A program made the position numbers and the translations under genes. 64,000 nucleotides of DNA, taken from positions 74 to 64,073 of the forward strand of contig NZ_CACSIP010000025.1 of NCBI RefSeq assembly GCF_902705885.1, in the 5' to 3' direction. The notes under the pieces are model-generated. The model had not been told where the DNA came from, searched no databases, and was given only the letters and a program-made list of their open reading frames with translations. Below, one piece after another: positions 1 through 7,041 of this stretch; positions within the stretch are counted from its first letter, which is position 1, and every line of letters begins with the position of its first letter. The stretch is from Mycolicibacterium austroafricanum (GTDB taxonomy: Bacteria; Actinomycetota; Actinomycetes; Mycobacteriales; Mycobacteriaceae).

Positions 1-81
1 GGGGTGGGTGAAGTTGACCGCAGCCAGATGCCGAGCGGTACAGGCGATTACGCGAGAGTCGAGGGTGTTACCCGTATTCAT
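1..81 (-). CDS. Partial CDS running off the left edge
   Basis: A minus-strand reading frame begins with ATG at 81-79 and stays open to base 1, giving 27 codons. The ATG overlaps the TGA of the upstream DnaB-domain gene in an ATGA arrangement, the same coupling seen between the two genes before it. This suggests it is the next gene of the operon. The visible residues begin MNTGNTLDSRVIACTARHLA and show no recognisable domain, so no function is assigned. Confidence 0.55.
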   Translation of the reverse strand, partial: MNTGNTLDSRVIACTARHLAAVNFTHP

Positions 82-704
82 GGCTTCCACCAGCCTGGTT
101 TTGCGGTGGCTTCGGCGCGGCGGCGCAGTTCGGCGAGCTCGTTGCGGATGGCGATGAACTGGGCGGTGAGGGCTTCGGGTTCGGCGTTGGTTTCTCCGAG
201 CTGCTGCATGCGCAGGCCGGCTTGGGTGAATCCGCGGCGGTAGGCCTCCTCGAGGACGTCGCGTGCGTAGGTGCCGGCGGCGACGTCGGGGGTCATGGCG
301 TGGCGGTAAGCGTCGAATACGTAGAGCGCGACTGTCTTGATCTGGTGAGCGGTGGGGAGCTGGTCGGGCTGCAGGGCTTCGCTGTAAGGCTGGGTCCGGG
401 CGGCGGCCATGATGGCGACCGGGTTGGGATCTTGGCCGCCGTCGACGAGGGTGGTGATGATCTCGTAGACCCAGCGGGCGGTGGGGTGCCAGATGGCGGT
501 GGCTGGCACTGCCTGCAGGAGCGGTTGGGCCTGGGTGGTGGTGAGCCACATCAGGGATCCGACGAGTTGGTTTTCGGGGTTCCATTGGGCCAGAACGGTA
601 TCGGCGTGCCAACCGTCGTAGGTGTCGATGTCCGGGGCGGCCGTTGTGGGGTCGTCGACGTCGTCGACCAGGTGCAGGGATGGGCGCTGGATTGCTGCGG
701 TCAT
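78..704 (-). CDS. DnaB N-terminal-domain-like protein, 208 aa
   Basis: The protein resembles the helical N-terminal domain of DnaB-type replicative helicases: an acidic start, then an EnqLVGSLMWL segment, IWHPTARWVYEII, a GQDPNPVAIMAAAR-like helix and AGTYARDVLEEAYRRG. There is no Walker A motif and no RecA-like domain, so it cannot be a complete helicase. Such free-standing domains could load, mimic or inhibit a host helicase; that role is inferred. The ATG at 704 overlaps the preceding TGA (ATGA), which fixes the start and implies translational coupling. Confidence 0.65.
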   Translation of the reverse strand: MTAAIQRPSLHLVDDVDDPTTAAPDIDTYDGWHADTVLAQWNPENQLVGSLMWLTTTQAQPLLQAVPATAIWHPTARWVYEIITTLVDGGQDPNPVAIMAAARTQPYSEALQPDQLPTAHQIKTVALYVFDAYRHAMTPDVAAGTYARDVLEEAYRRGFTQAGLRMQQLGETNAEPEALTAQFIAIRNELAELRRRAEATAKPGWWKP

Positions 705-1345
705 GATGCTTTTGCTCCCCAGATGAGTAGGGCGGTCCACCAGATGAGTGCGGCGGTCTGCTGCGGTGTGATGTCGGGGGTGAGGTGGCGTTGCACTTCG
801 CCGGCCAGTTGGGCGGCGCTGAGGGTGTGGCCGGTTTTGGCGAGGTCGATGGCGTAGTCGCGCAGGATCTCCAGGCGTGTCTGCCGCGGCCGTGGGACGT
901 CCTGGTTTCCGTTGTCGGACAGGCGGGCGGCTTCGTCGAACAGGGTTCCGGCGCGGAACTGGCGCAGCGCTTCGGCGCGGGCCGCGGTCAGCACATGGCC
1001 GGCGCGGTTGCGGCCGGGATCGTGGTCGATGCCGTGGTAGTAGGCGGCCTCGTGGTCGGCGATCCATTCCTGGGCGGCCGCTGCGCAGTAGTACGGGGAC
1101 ATCACGGGTTGGCCGGGTTGGGGTTCGATGGTGGCGGTTCCGACCACGCGGGGCTGGGCCTTGGGTGAGCCTTCGAGCTTGACCAGGTTGAACGTCGAGG
1201 CGTGCGTGTTGGCATTGCCGTGGGCGTGCAGGTAGAGGTCTTCGCCGATCGCGTGGGACATGAGCATCCGGTGGGCGTCTTCGAAGTCGACGAACCCTGG
1301 TGTGGTGGTGGTGGTTTCGTCGCGGGTGACGGTGAGTTGGTGCAT
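701..1345 (-). CDS. Hypothetical protein, 214 aa
   Basis: A soluble protein with no signal peptide or membrane segment that I can see, and a family I do not recognise. It contains His/Tyr-rich stretches (LYLHAHGNANTH, YYHGIDHDPGRNRAGH) and ends in a hydrophobic WWTALLIWGAKAS tail. It lies 48 bp after nrdH and is coupled by ATGA to the DnaB-domain protein, so the three probably share a transcript. A link to nucleotide or replication metabolism is only suggested by context. Confidence 0.6.
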   Translation of the reverse strand: MHQLTVTRDETTTTTPGFVDFEDAHRMLMSHAIGEDLYLHAHGNANTHASTFNLVKLEGSPKAQPRVVGTATIEPQPGQPVMSPYYCAAAAQEWIADHEAAYYHGIDHDPGRNRAGHVLTAARAEALRQFRAGTLFDEAARLSDNGNQDVPRPRQTRLEILRDYAIDLAKTGHTLSAAQLAGEVQRHLTPDITPQQTAALIWWTALLIWGAKAS

Positions 1346-1393
1346 GGTGTGAGCTCCTCGGTGCGGGTCGGTGACTGCGGCGGGGGTATGTGG

Positions 1394-1630
1394 TCAGGCC
1401 ACCCGAGAAGTCAGTGAACGGATGCGGTCTGGACGAAAGCCCGCCCAGTGCTCGGCGCCGGCCACGACGACGGGCGCCTGCAGGTAGCCCAGGCTCATCA
1501 CGTAGTCGCGGGCTTCGCTGTTGGTGGCGATGTCGACGGTGTCGTAGCTCAGGCCGGCCTTGGCCAGGGCCTTGTAGGTGGCGGTGCATTGCACGCAAGA
1601 CGGTTTGGTGTAAACGGTGATGTGAGACAT
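1394..1630 (-). CDS. nrdH: NrdH glutaredoxin-like redoxin, 78 aa
   Basis: NrdH is the thioredoxin-fold electron donor of class Ib ribonucleotide reductase. The sequence shows ITVYTKPSCVQC with the CVQC active site typical of NrdH, a VVVAGAEHWAGFRPDRI C-terminal block matching the family's W-S/A-GFRPD signature, and the expected length. A strong ribosome site (GAAGGAGG) precedes the ATG. The reductase genes are not in the window, so it presumably feeds the host enzyme to raise dNTP supply for plasmid replication. Redoxins of this kind are common on mycobacterial plasmids and phages. Confidence 0.93.
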   Translation of the reverse strand: MSHITVYTKPSCVQCTATYKALAKAGLSYDTVDIATNSEARDYVMSLGYLQAPVVVAGAEHWAGFRPDRIRSLTSRVA

Positions 1631-1808
1631 TTGTGGCCTCCTTCGAATTGGTGCGGGATTTCTTCTATTCTATGTCTAATTTGCTGGATTTGCTACGCTT
1701 CGTTGCTTTCAATCTCCATTCTTTTTAATCGGAAACCGAAACGTTACGGCCATTCCTCAGCGAAACACAGCGTTGTGTTTCTTTTGTCCTGAAACCCTTT
1801 CTTTCGGC

Positions 1809-1978
1809 GGTTCTGGCAAGTAGTTAACCCGCTGATGGTGCTGGGTAGCGCAAGGTTTCGGGGGGAAAGTTTTCCGCGAGCGCAGCGAGGTTGTGGGGAA
1901 AAGTTTCCTCGCCGCAGGCCGAAGCCGATGGCCTTGCGCTACCCAGCACCATCAGTGCATGATCCAAAGGCCAGAACC
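1809..1978 (-). promoter_or_regulatory. Structured leader region upstream of nrdH
   Basis: A perfect 24-bp inverted repeat (1832-1855 with 1932-1955) sits inside an outer 8-bp pair (1809-1816 with 1971-1978). The roughly 76-nt apical part holds GAGCGCAGCGA and, 27 nt later, AGGCCGAAGC. The same two blocks, similarly spaced, occur upstream of the DUF932 and ParB genes. On the minus strand this would be a long hairpin in the 5' leader of the nrdH transcript. The rest of 1631-2097 holds no convincing gene; an AT-richer stretch near 1660-1730 includes a possible minus-strand -10 (TAGAAT, 1672-1667). The function is unknown; it could be an attenuator, RNA element or protein site. Confidence 0.5.
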
Positions 1979-2059
1979 GGGGTGAGAAATTCGTGACCAG
2001 AAACCCAACCTTGGCATTTATTCGAAAAGGGTGATGCTGTTTGGTCGCAGTAATGGGGC

Positions 2060-2075
2060 AGCGCCGCCAGGCGCT
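2060..2075 (-). repeat. Short 3' hairpin, first of two related copies
   Basis: AGCGCC and GGCGCT pair around a 4-nt loop. A near-identical hairpin lies at 3441-3455. Each sits just beyond the terminator of the upstream minus-strand gene and before the next promoter region, so it belongs to a repeated intergenic unit. Confidence 0.4.
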
Positions 2076-2097
2076 TCCGCGCGGCAACGTCACCGGG

Positions 2098-2131
2098 CCC
2101 GGGCCGCCGGCGGGTGTGCCGGCGGCCCGGG
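2098..2131 (-). terminator. Strong hairpin after the DUF932 gene
   Basis: A perfect 14-bp GC-rich stem (2098-2111 with 2118-2131) with a 6-nt loop lies 10 bp downstream of the DUF932 stop on the minus strand. There is no clear U tract, which is common in mycobacteria. Confidence 0.6.
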
Positions 2132-2141
2132 TGGCGGGGTT

Positions 2142-3179
2142 TCAGAGGGTTTGCAGCATCCGGAACGCTTGGGTCTTGATCGTCTGCGCCGTGCTGCCGA
2201 TGGTCACCGCGCGCAGGGCGCGGGTCGTTGCGGCGTCACCACGGCCGCGCACGGTCGAGTAGTGGTCGACGTACTCGGTGACCGCGTTGTAGGCCGCCCA
2301 TCGGGTGTTGGCGATCGGGGCGACGGTGGGCGATGACGTCCACAGCTTCACGATCGCGCGGGACTGCTGGCTGCGGGTGTTCTTGGTCGCGGCGGTGGTG
2401 GCCGCGTCCACTGCGAGCAGCTCGTCGGTGAATGCGCGCATCTGGTCGATGTCCATGGGTCGGGCGTAGAGGGCGGCGGCTTCGTCTTCGAATGCCTTGA
2501 CATACCTCCAGGTCAGCCGCAGCGCTTCGCGGGCTTCGGCGATGGCCAGGCGGGCGCCGCCGGTGTGGCGGATAGCGAAACTTGCCTTCGCTTCCCGGAT
2601 CGCGGCGCTTTGGGTGTTGGCGCACACGATCCGCACGGGGGTGACCAGGAACCGGAACGCGCTGGTGCCGTCGTGGGAGTTGAGCGCGGCCAAGTAGAAC
2701 TCTGTGCGGTCTTTGGATCCGTCGACCCCGTCGAACGTCATGGCCTCGGGCAGTTTCATGGTCACGAACGTTTCACGGCCTCCGCGCAGCGCTCCGGCTG
2801 TCTCGAACACGGCTCCGCCCTGGTCGGTGAGGGCATTGAGCAGATCGCAGGACGCTTCGTTCTGCAGCGGCTCGTACTTGCTGCCAACCACACCGAGCAC
2901 GTCGATACGCCCGGGGACGATCGGGTTGTCTCGAACGGTGGCGTAGTGGTCGGGCACGCTCAGCGGGGCCGGGGTACTGACCCCGTCGGCGGTAACGACG
3001 GGCTCAAGTGCGACCTGAAGCGGCATCTTTCGCACGTTCCATCCGGCCAGGTGGGCGGCTTCCAACGCTTCGCGGGCGGTCATCGTGTGATTGACCGACT
3101 GGCCGAGTCGGTGCCAGGCGTCGGGGCGTGAGTTGGCAAAGGAGACAACGTTGTTGGTGGAGTCGAGTTCGTGAGCCAT
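2142..3179 (-). CDS. DUF932 / phage-plasmid-like protein, 345 aa
   Basis: The sequence matches the DUF932 (phage/plasmid-like TIGR03299) family. It has an N-terminal AWHRLG block, a central RNEASCDLLNAL-type region, FVTMKLPEAM, YLAALNSHDGTSAFRFLVTPVRIVCANT, and an alpha-helical C-terminus with basic character. These proteins occur in plasmids and phages and their biochemical role is not established. I chose ATG 3179 because homology-like sequence starts at MAHEL; a longer frame upstream reads into the leader. A terminator hairpin follows, and a 200-nt structured leader precedes it. Confidence 0.8.
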   Translation of the reverse strand: MAHELDSTNNVVSFANSRPDAWHRLGQSVNHTMTAREALEAAHLAGWNVRKMPLQVALEPVVTADGVSTPAPLSVPDHYATVRDNPIVPGRIDVLGVVGSKYEPLQNEASCDLLNALTDQGGAVFETAGALRGGRETFVTMKLPEAMTFDGVDGSKDRTEFYLAALNSHDGTSAFRFLVTPVRIVCANTQSAAIREAKASFAIRHTGGARLAIAEAREALRLTWRYVKAFEDEAAALYARPMDIDQMRAFTDELLAVDAATTAATKNTRSQQSRAIVKLWTSSPTVAPIANTRWAAYNAVTEYVDHYSTVRGRGDAATTRALRAVTIGSTAQTIKTQAFRMLQTL

Positions 3180-3225
3180 GGTGATCGTGACCTTTCGGGT
3201 TGAGGTGAGGGGCTGCTTGGGTGCT

Positions 3226-3415
3226 GCCCGTTGTTTTTGCCTTCCGGCACCGAGATCAAAAACCGGCATCAGGGCCGGTAAAGCAGCAAGTGCCCGGCGG
3301 TGCCGGTGTCCCAGGGAGCGCAGCGACCGGCAGGGGGACCGGGGCCGCGCCGTAGGCCGAAGCGGGCACTTGTGCGGCCGGACCGCCGGTTATGATCGAT
3401 GGCCGGAAAGGCAAA
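3226..3415 (-). promoter_or_regulatory. Structured leader upstream of the DUF932 gene
   Basis: No gene is seen here. Reading toward the gene (right to left), it holds the ATCGATCATA/TTGCCT block (3391-3415), shared with the parB leader; nested stems pairing about 3263-3269 with 3388-3394 and 3288-3299 with 3360-3371; and an apical region carrying GAGCGCAGCGA (about 3317-3327) and, 27 nt on, AGGCCGAAGC (about 3355-3364). Nearest the start is a second block shared with the parB leader (GCCTTCCGGCAC, about 3239-3250, preceded by GTTGTTTTT). The architecture matches the leaders of nrdH and parB. It may be a promoter plus RNA attenuator or a binding site; its role is inferred. Confidence 0.5.
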
Positions 3416-3440
3416 CGAAAACGTTTTTTTCGAGTTGGGC

Positions 3441-3455
3441 AGCGCCGCAGGCGCT
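3441..3455 (-). repeat. Short 3' hairpin, second copy
   Basis: AGCGCC and GGCGCT pair around GCA. It is flanked by the same GGGC..TTCCGC context as the copy at 2060-2075 and lies in the same position relative to the upstream terminator and the downstream promoter region. Confidence 0.4.
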
Positions 3456-3476
3456 TCCGCCCTGTCAGTTCGGGGT

Positions 3477-3511
3477 GCGGGGCTGCGAAACCGCTGGTTC
3501 CGCAGCCCCGC
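3477..3511 (-). terminator. Hairpin terminator after the parB-like gene
   Basis: An 11-bp perfect stem (3477-3487 with 3501-3511) with additional AACC/GGTT pairing in the loop lies 7 bp beyond the ParB-like stop on the minus strand. An oligo-A/T run follows at about 3423-3430. Confidence 0.6.
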
Positions 3512-3518
3512 CCGTCAC

Positions 3519-5240
3519 CTACTCGTGCTCAGTGCTGGGTACTTCGACGGCGTCCTCGTCAAGGCTGTCGCTGGTGTCCGCGGCGGCGCTTGCTGAGAGG
3601 GTTTCGTCGTATACCTCGTCTTCGGTGCGCTCACCGAGGATGATGCGTTCGACCTCGGCGAGCTGGTATCCGTTCTCGGCGAGGAAGGCAAGGTAATCGA
3701 TGCTGCCGACGCTGTACCGCATGAACGGGCGAGCGCCGCCGCTGCGCCACGCATCCTTGGTTGTGCGGGCTTCCAGCGCGCCGAGAACCACCGCGAGGAT
3801 CAGGACTTGGGCGCGGCCGTCGCCGGTGGGCGGCAGATCGGTGATGAATTTGCGCATTTCCTGGCCTTTGGGCACACCGAGCAGATCGTTGGTTGTGGCT
3901 GCCGCGTGGTAGTCGTTGATCAGTGCTGGCTCGCGGAAAAGGCACTCCGCAATGAAGATAGATGCTCCTTTGGGCAGCGTCTTGCGTGTCAGTAGCTTGG
4001 TCACGAACTCGCGGCGCACACCCGTTGCCGCTTCGCCGAGTCGGTTGAGTGCGATCACCTTGCGGCGCGCTCGTCGCTGGTCCTGGGCCTCCTGCTCCTG
4101 CTGCTGCGCCTCGGTGAGTACTTCGGCCGCAGGTGTGTCGCCCTCGCCGTCGTCGGCGGCGTTGACGCTGTCGCCGCCTGTCGATGACTCAGCGGTGTCC
4201 TCGGGCTGGGCGTAGCGCAGAAACCACGGGTCGAGGGTGAGCCCTGCGGCGGCGTAGTCGAGGCAGTAGTACGCGGGTACGAAGACTGTGCGGTCGCTGA
4301 TGGTGTTGTAGTGGCGCATCCCTTCCTCGGGCGTGGCTTCTGGGTTGTCCTCGGTGTTCCAGTCGACCGTTGACTCATCGACCACCTCACCGGTTTCGGC
4401 GTCGAGCCAGGCTTCTTCCTCCTCGACCAGGACGGCCCAGTGCGCGGGATCGGTCACCACGTCCTCACTGACGCTCTCGCCGGTGGCGCTGCGCAGGTTC
4501 TGCAGCGCGACGCACTCGATATCCCACGGACGGGGCCGATCCTCCAAGATGGTGAATCCTTTGTCGCGCCACTGGGCCTGGGCCTTCAACTGGGCCTGCC
4601 AGTTGGCCTGCTGCTCGCGCAGCTGGGCCACGACGTGATCGAAACGCGGCGTTCCCGCAGCGCTGGTGAGCCGGTCCAATGCATCGGGGAAGTCCTCGAA
4701 CTCGGTCAGTGCTGCCGCTTCGGTGAGGCTGAGCTGGCCGACGTCGAGTGCCTGCATTGCAGCGGTGGACTTGCGGATGGTGTCGGCTGCTTTGACGGTT
4801 TCTTTGTCCACGGACAGCTTTTTGGCGACCTTGGTGACGCTCAGGCCTGCGTCCATCATCTGCTGGATGCCGCGTGCGTACTCGGCGTCGGTGAGGTCGT
4901 CGCGGTGAGCGTTTTCGACAATCTGCTCGCTGACGCGCTCCACCGTCTGGTCCCCGGTGGTGTGGGGGCGGACGTAGACCGGAACGGTGGCCAGGCCTGC
5001 TTCGCGGGCGGCCAGCGTGCGGCGCTGGCCCATCCGTACGAGGACCTGGCCGTCGCTGTCGCGGACGGCGACGATCGGCTCTAGAACGCCGTGCTCTTTG
5101 ATGCTGGCGATGAAGTCGGTCTTGAGGTTGGCGACGTTGCGGACGTTGGTGTCCACAACCAGCGAGCGGGGGTCGAGGTGTTCGAGCGTGGCGCTGTCCT
5201 CGGCGGTGGTGGCCTGGGTGTCGATGCTCGTGTCGGTCAT
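3519..5240 (-). CDS. Large ParB/RepB/Spo0J-family protein, 573 aa
   Basis: The N-terminus has the ParB nuclease-like fold motifs: HLDPRSLVVDTNVR, an IKEHGVLEPIVAV strand, RMGQRRTLAAREAG (the GxRR box) and IVENAHRDDLTDAEYARGIQQM. A helix-turn-helix follows (LSVTKVAKKLSVDKETVKAA) at about residues 150-175. The remaining two thirds is acidic and helical, much longer than a typical 300-aa ParB. It is not next to a parA gene; the ParA operon of this plasmid is at 11.4-13.2 kb. It may therefore be a KorB-like regulator or a second partition or replication factor. ATG 5240 follows a long leader that resembles the DUF932 leader. Confidence 0.8.
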   Translation of the reverse strand: MTDTSIDTQATTAEDSATLEHLDPRSLVVDTNVRNVANLKTDFIASIKEHGVLEPIVAVRDSDGQVLVRMGQRRTLAAREAGLATVPVYVRPHTTGDQTVERVSEQIVENAHRDDLTDAEYARGIQQMMDAGLSVTKVAKKLSVDKETVKAADTIRKSTAAMQALDVGQLSLTEAAALTEFEDFPDALDRLTSAAGTPRFDHVVAQLREQQANWQAQLKAQAQWRDKGFTILEDRPRPWDIECVALQNLRSATGESVSEDVVTDPAHWAVLVEEEEAWLDAETGEVVDESTVDWNTEDNPEATPEEGMRHYNTISDRTVFVPAYYCLDYAAAGLTLDPWFLRYAQPEDTAESSTGGDSVNAADDGEGDTPAAEVLTEAQQQEQEAQDQRRARRKVIALNRLGEAATGVRREFVTKLLTRKTLPKGASIFIAECLFREPALINDYHAAATTNDLLGVPKGQEMRKFITDLPPTGDGRAQVLILAVVLGALEARTTKDAWRSGGARPFMRYSVGSIDYLAFLAENGYQLAEVERIILGERTEDEVYDETLSASAAADTSDSLDEDAVEVPSTEHE

Positions 5241-5274
5241 GGCAGTGCCTTCCTGTGGTGGGGGCCTCGCGGCC

Positions 5275-5467
5275 GCCCGTTCTTTTTGCCTTCTGGCACA
5301 AGAGATCGAGGCCGAGCAGGCCGTGGGAGCGTCTGGGCCCCGGGGTGGGAAGGCGGCGAGGGAGCGCAGCGAGTGTGGCCGGCTGAGCGCCGCCGAAGGC
5401 CAAGCGCAGCGCCGCCGGTGGCCTAGCGCGAGCCGGACGCCGGCCTATGATCGATGTGCAGAAGGCA
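5275..5467 (-). promoter_or_regulatory. Structured leader upstream of the parB-like gene
   Basis: It has the same layout as 3226-3415: an ATCGATCATA/TTGCCT block (about 5447-5470), an apical core with GAGCGCAGCGA (about 5361-5371) and AGGCCAAGC 24-25 nt later, GGCGGCG/CGCCGCC pairing around it, and GCCTTCTGGCAC preceded by GTTCTTTTT (about 5278-5299) close to the start codon. No coding potential is evident. It is probably a promoter plus long 5' UTR; the mechanism is unknown. Confidence 0.5.
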
Positions 5468-5491
5468 ATGGAACTCAGCTGTTCCTTTGCA

Positions 5492-5593
5492 ATGCAGGCG
5501 GGCGTTTTGATGACTCGGTGGTTGCTGGAGTCGCGGCTGATGGAGTTACTGGCCGCGTCCGCGCGCCGCCGCTACGGCGCCATCGCAGCCTGA
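5492..5593 (+). CDS. Possible 33-aa small protein
   Basis: ATG 5492 opens a 33-residue frame (MQAGVLMTRWLLESRLMELL start) that looks like one amphipathic, basic helix. It lies between the divergent parB leader and the duplicated segment. No good ribosome site is seen. It could be a remnant or chance frame. Confidence 0.25.
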   Translation: MQAGVLMTRWLLESRLMELLAASARRRYGAIAA

Positions 5594-5628
5594 GTGCCTG
5601 TTTGTAAACCCGGGCGGAGCGTAGGCTA

Positions 5629-6134
5629 TCCGTTCGCATCTAACGTCACCGTCGCCGGGCCCCATCATGATCGGCCGACCACGGCGCTGTCTGGACTGCG
5701 GTGCGGCACTGCCGGCCGACGCCGATGCTCGCCGATCATTCTGTGGGCAGGCCTGCGTCTCTCGGGCCTACCGCAAGCGCGTCCGCCTGCTCAAGCGGAC
5801 CGCCCGGGCCCGCGAGGTCATCGCCAGCTTCGGCCAGCTCAACCGTCTGGAAAAGGCGGGCATCGTCACCGGATACCTGATCATCGAGGGCATCCAGTGC
5901 CCCATCTGCGCGAAAGTGGTCTGGCAAGGCGTCCGTCGCCGGCGCGACGCCGTCTACTGCTCCAACCACTGCCGTCAAGCCGCATATCGACAGCGCATAC
6001 ATGACGCTCAGCTGTAACGAAACCGACTGCCCGTGACGGCTTCCCGTCATCGATCGCCAGGTCAGCCAAGACGTCGCACATCGCCACGGCCCTGCAACCG
6101 CGCGGGGCACGCTACAGGTGTGCAAACAGGCTCT
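5629..6134. repeat. Duplicated segment, intact copy A
   Basis: Three blocks of this segment recur at the far side of the parAB region: 24 bp at 5629-5652 (copy at 15768-15791), 105 bp at 5964-6068 (copy at 15907-16011) and about 70 bp at 6066-6134 (copy at 18825-18896, 2 bp longer). Copy A is uninterrupted and contains a complete zinc-ribbon gene. Copy B has lost most of that gene and is split by insertion sequences. The ends show a weak inverted match (GCCTGTTTG at 5597-5605 and CAAACAGGC near 6123-6131), which could mean a small mobile unit. Confidence 0.7.
5667..6017 (+). CDS. Small zinc-ribbon protein, 116 aa
   Basis: Two cysteine clusters suggest two treble-clef or zinc-ribbon modules: CLDCGAALP...SFCGQACVSRAYRKR near residues 8-38 and CPICAKVVW...YCSNHCRQAAYRQR near residues 78-110. 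Basic residues follow each cluster, consistent with nucleic-acid binding. The family is common on actinobacterial plasmids but I know no assigned function. The gene lies wholly inside duplicated segment A; a fragment of its last 17 codons survives in copy B. ATG 5667 is the first good start. Confidence 0.65.
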   Translation: MIGRPRRCLDCGAALPADADARRSFCGQACVSRAYRKRVRLLKRTARAREVIASFGQLNRLEKAGIVTGYLIIEGIQCPICAKVVWQGVRRRRDAVYCSNHCRQAAYRQRIHDAQL

Positions 6135-6268
6135 TAGTTCGACCTATCCGAGCTCGGTGAGAAATGCCACTGATAGTGGCCCGCTACAAGCCTTTCGGAG
6201 GCAATGCACAAGACCGGTTGAGGGTGTTCATAGGTCTTTGCCGGCCAACGGTCCCAAGGTGCGTGCTG

Positions 6269-6613
6269 TCAGCAAACAAAGAATGGGTCAAGAAACTCGC
6301 GAATCTCAGTGGAGTCGGGCACGAGTCGGACTGAGTGCGTCAGATAGTAGCTGTGGCGAGAGTCAAGCATCATCACGGCGGCAGCCATCGCGGCCTGCGG
6401 ATGCGGCACGCGGATGGTGCCGACTTCAGGGATGGTGCACTCAGAGCCCGGCTCTGTGTTCATCATCGCACTGATCGAATCATCACGGGATTCCTCTGAC
6501 GAACCGCAGATCGTCTGATCGTTGAGAGTGATGGACCATTCCTGCACGCAACCGTCGGTCGCGTTCACGGTAACAGCAAGATCGAAGGCAGAGTTGTCCA
6601 AGTCGTCGAGCAT
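6269..6613 (-). CDS. Hypothetical protein, 114 aa
   Basis: A small acidic soluble protein (MLDDLDNSAFDLAVTVNATD start) with beta-rich character and three cysteines. I do not recognise the family. It starts 19 bp after the stop of the EspR-like gene on the same strand, so the two probably form an operon. The interval 6135-6268 holds no feature that I can support. Confidence 0.5.
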   Translation of the reverse strand: MLDDLDNSAFDLAVTVNATDGCVQEWSITLNDQTICGSSEESRDDSISAMMNTEPGSECTIPEVGTIRVPHPQAAMAAAVMMLDSRHSYYLTHSVRLVPDSTEIREFLDPFFVC

Positions 6614-6632
6614 GGTTGTCCTCCACAGTGAT

Positions 6633-7022
6633 TCAGCGGTAAGAGATTTGGGGTCGTTCCTCCGGTGTGGTCGTCGGCCAGCTCCGGTGGCACACGTGTA
6701 CCGAGATCACCTCGCTTGACACATCGCGCAACATTTCAAGCAGGGCGAGTTGTGACTCGATTCGGGGGACAGGGCCATCCGTGAGCAGATACTCCGGTGT
6801 CACCCCGAAGAACGCTGCGATAGCGGATAATTCGGTGTGATCAGGATCGGTTCTACGCCCGTCCAGAAGCGCATCAAGCGCGCCAGCTGTCATCGACACG
6901 CCATGATCAGCCGTAATCGCGGCCGCAGCTGCTTGTGTGGAGATCGGTGGCTCAGACGCTTTGTGCATGACGCTGAACAGGCGATTAAGCTTCGATGCGA
7001 GGCTGTGACTCACAGCATCCAT
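6633..7022 (-). CDS. EspR-like DNA-binding regulator, 129 aa
   Basis: The first 90 residues follow the chromosomal ESX-1 regulator EspR: SLASKLNRLFSVMH, a helical AAAAAITADHGVSMTAGALDALLDGRRTDPDHTELSAIAAFFGVTPEYLLTDG helix-turn-helix, then a short helical segment (ESQLALLEMLRDVS) where EspR has its dimerisation domain. The C-terminus is shorter and different. EspR is a nucleoid-associated activator of espACD. A plasmid paralogue could regulate the plasmid ESX genes or rewire the host genes; that is inference. The start is ATG 7022. Confidence 0.75.
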   Translation of the reverse strand: MDAVSHSLASKLNRLFSVMHKASEPPISTQAAAAAITADHGVSMTAGALDALLDGRRTDPDHTELSAIAAFFGVTPEYLLTDGPVPRIESQLALLEMLRDVSSEVISVHVCHRSWPTTTPEERPQISYR

Positions 7023-7041
7023 TCTATGGGGGAGTGATCAG

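Noticed and set aside
78..1598. 506-residue minus-strand frame extending the DnaB-domain gene
   Set aside because: Its first 298 residues are Arg/Pro-rich antisense-like sequence overlapping two better genes; the real start is ATG 704 with ATGA coupling.
3519..5240. ParB of the main partition operon
   Set aside because: It is over 6 kb from parA and transcribed alone; the gene directly after parA (11416-12267) is the better partner.
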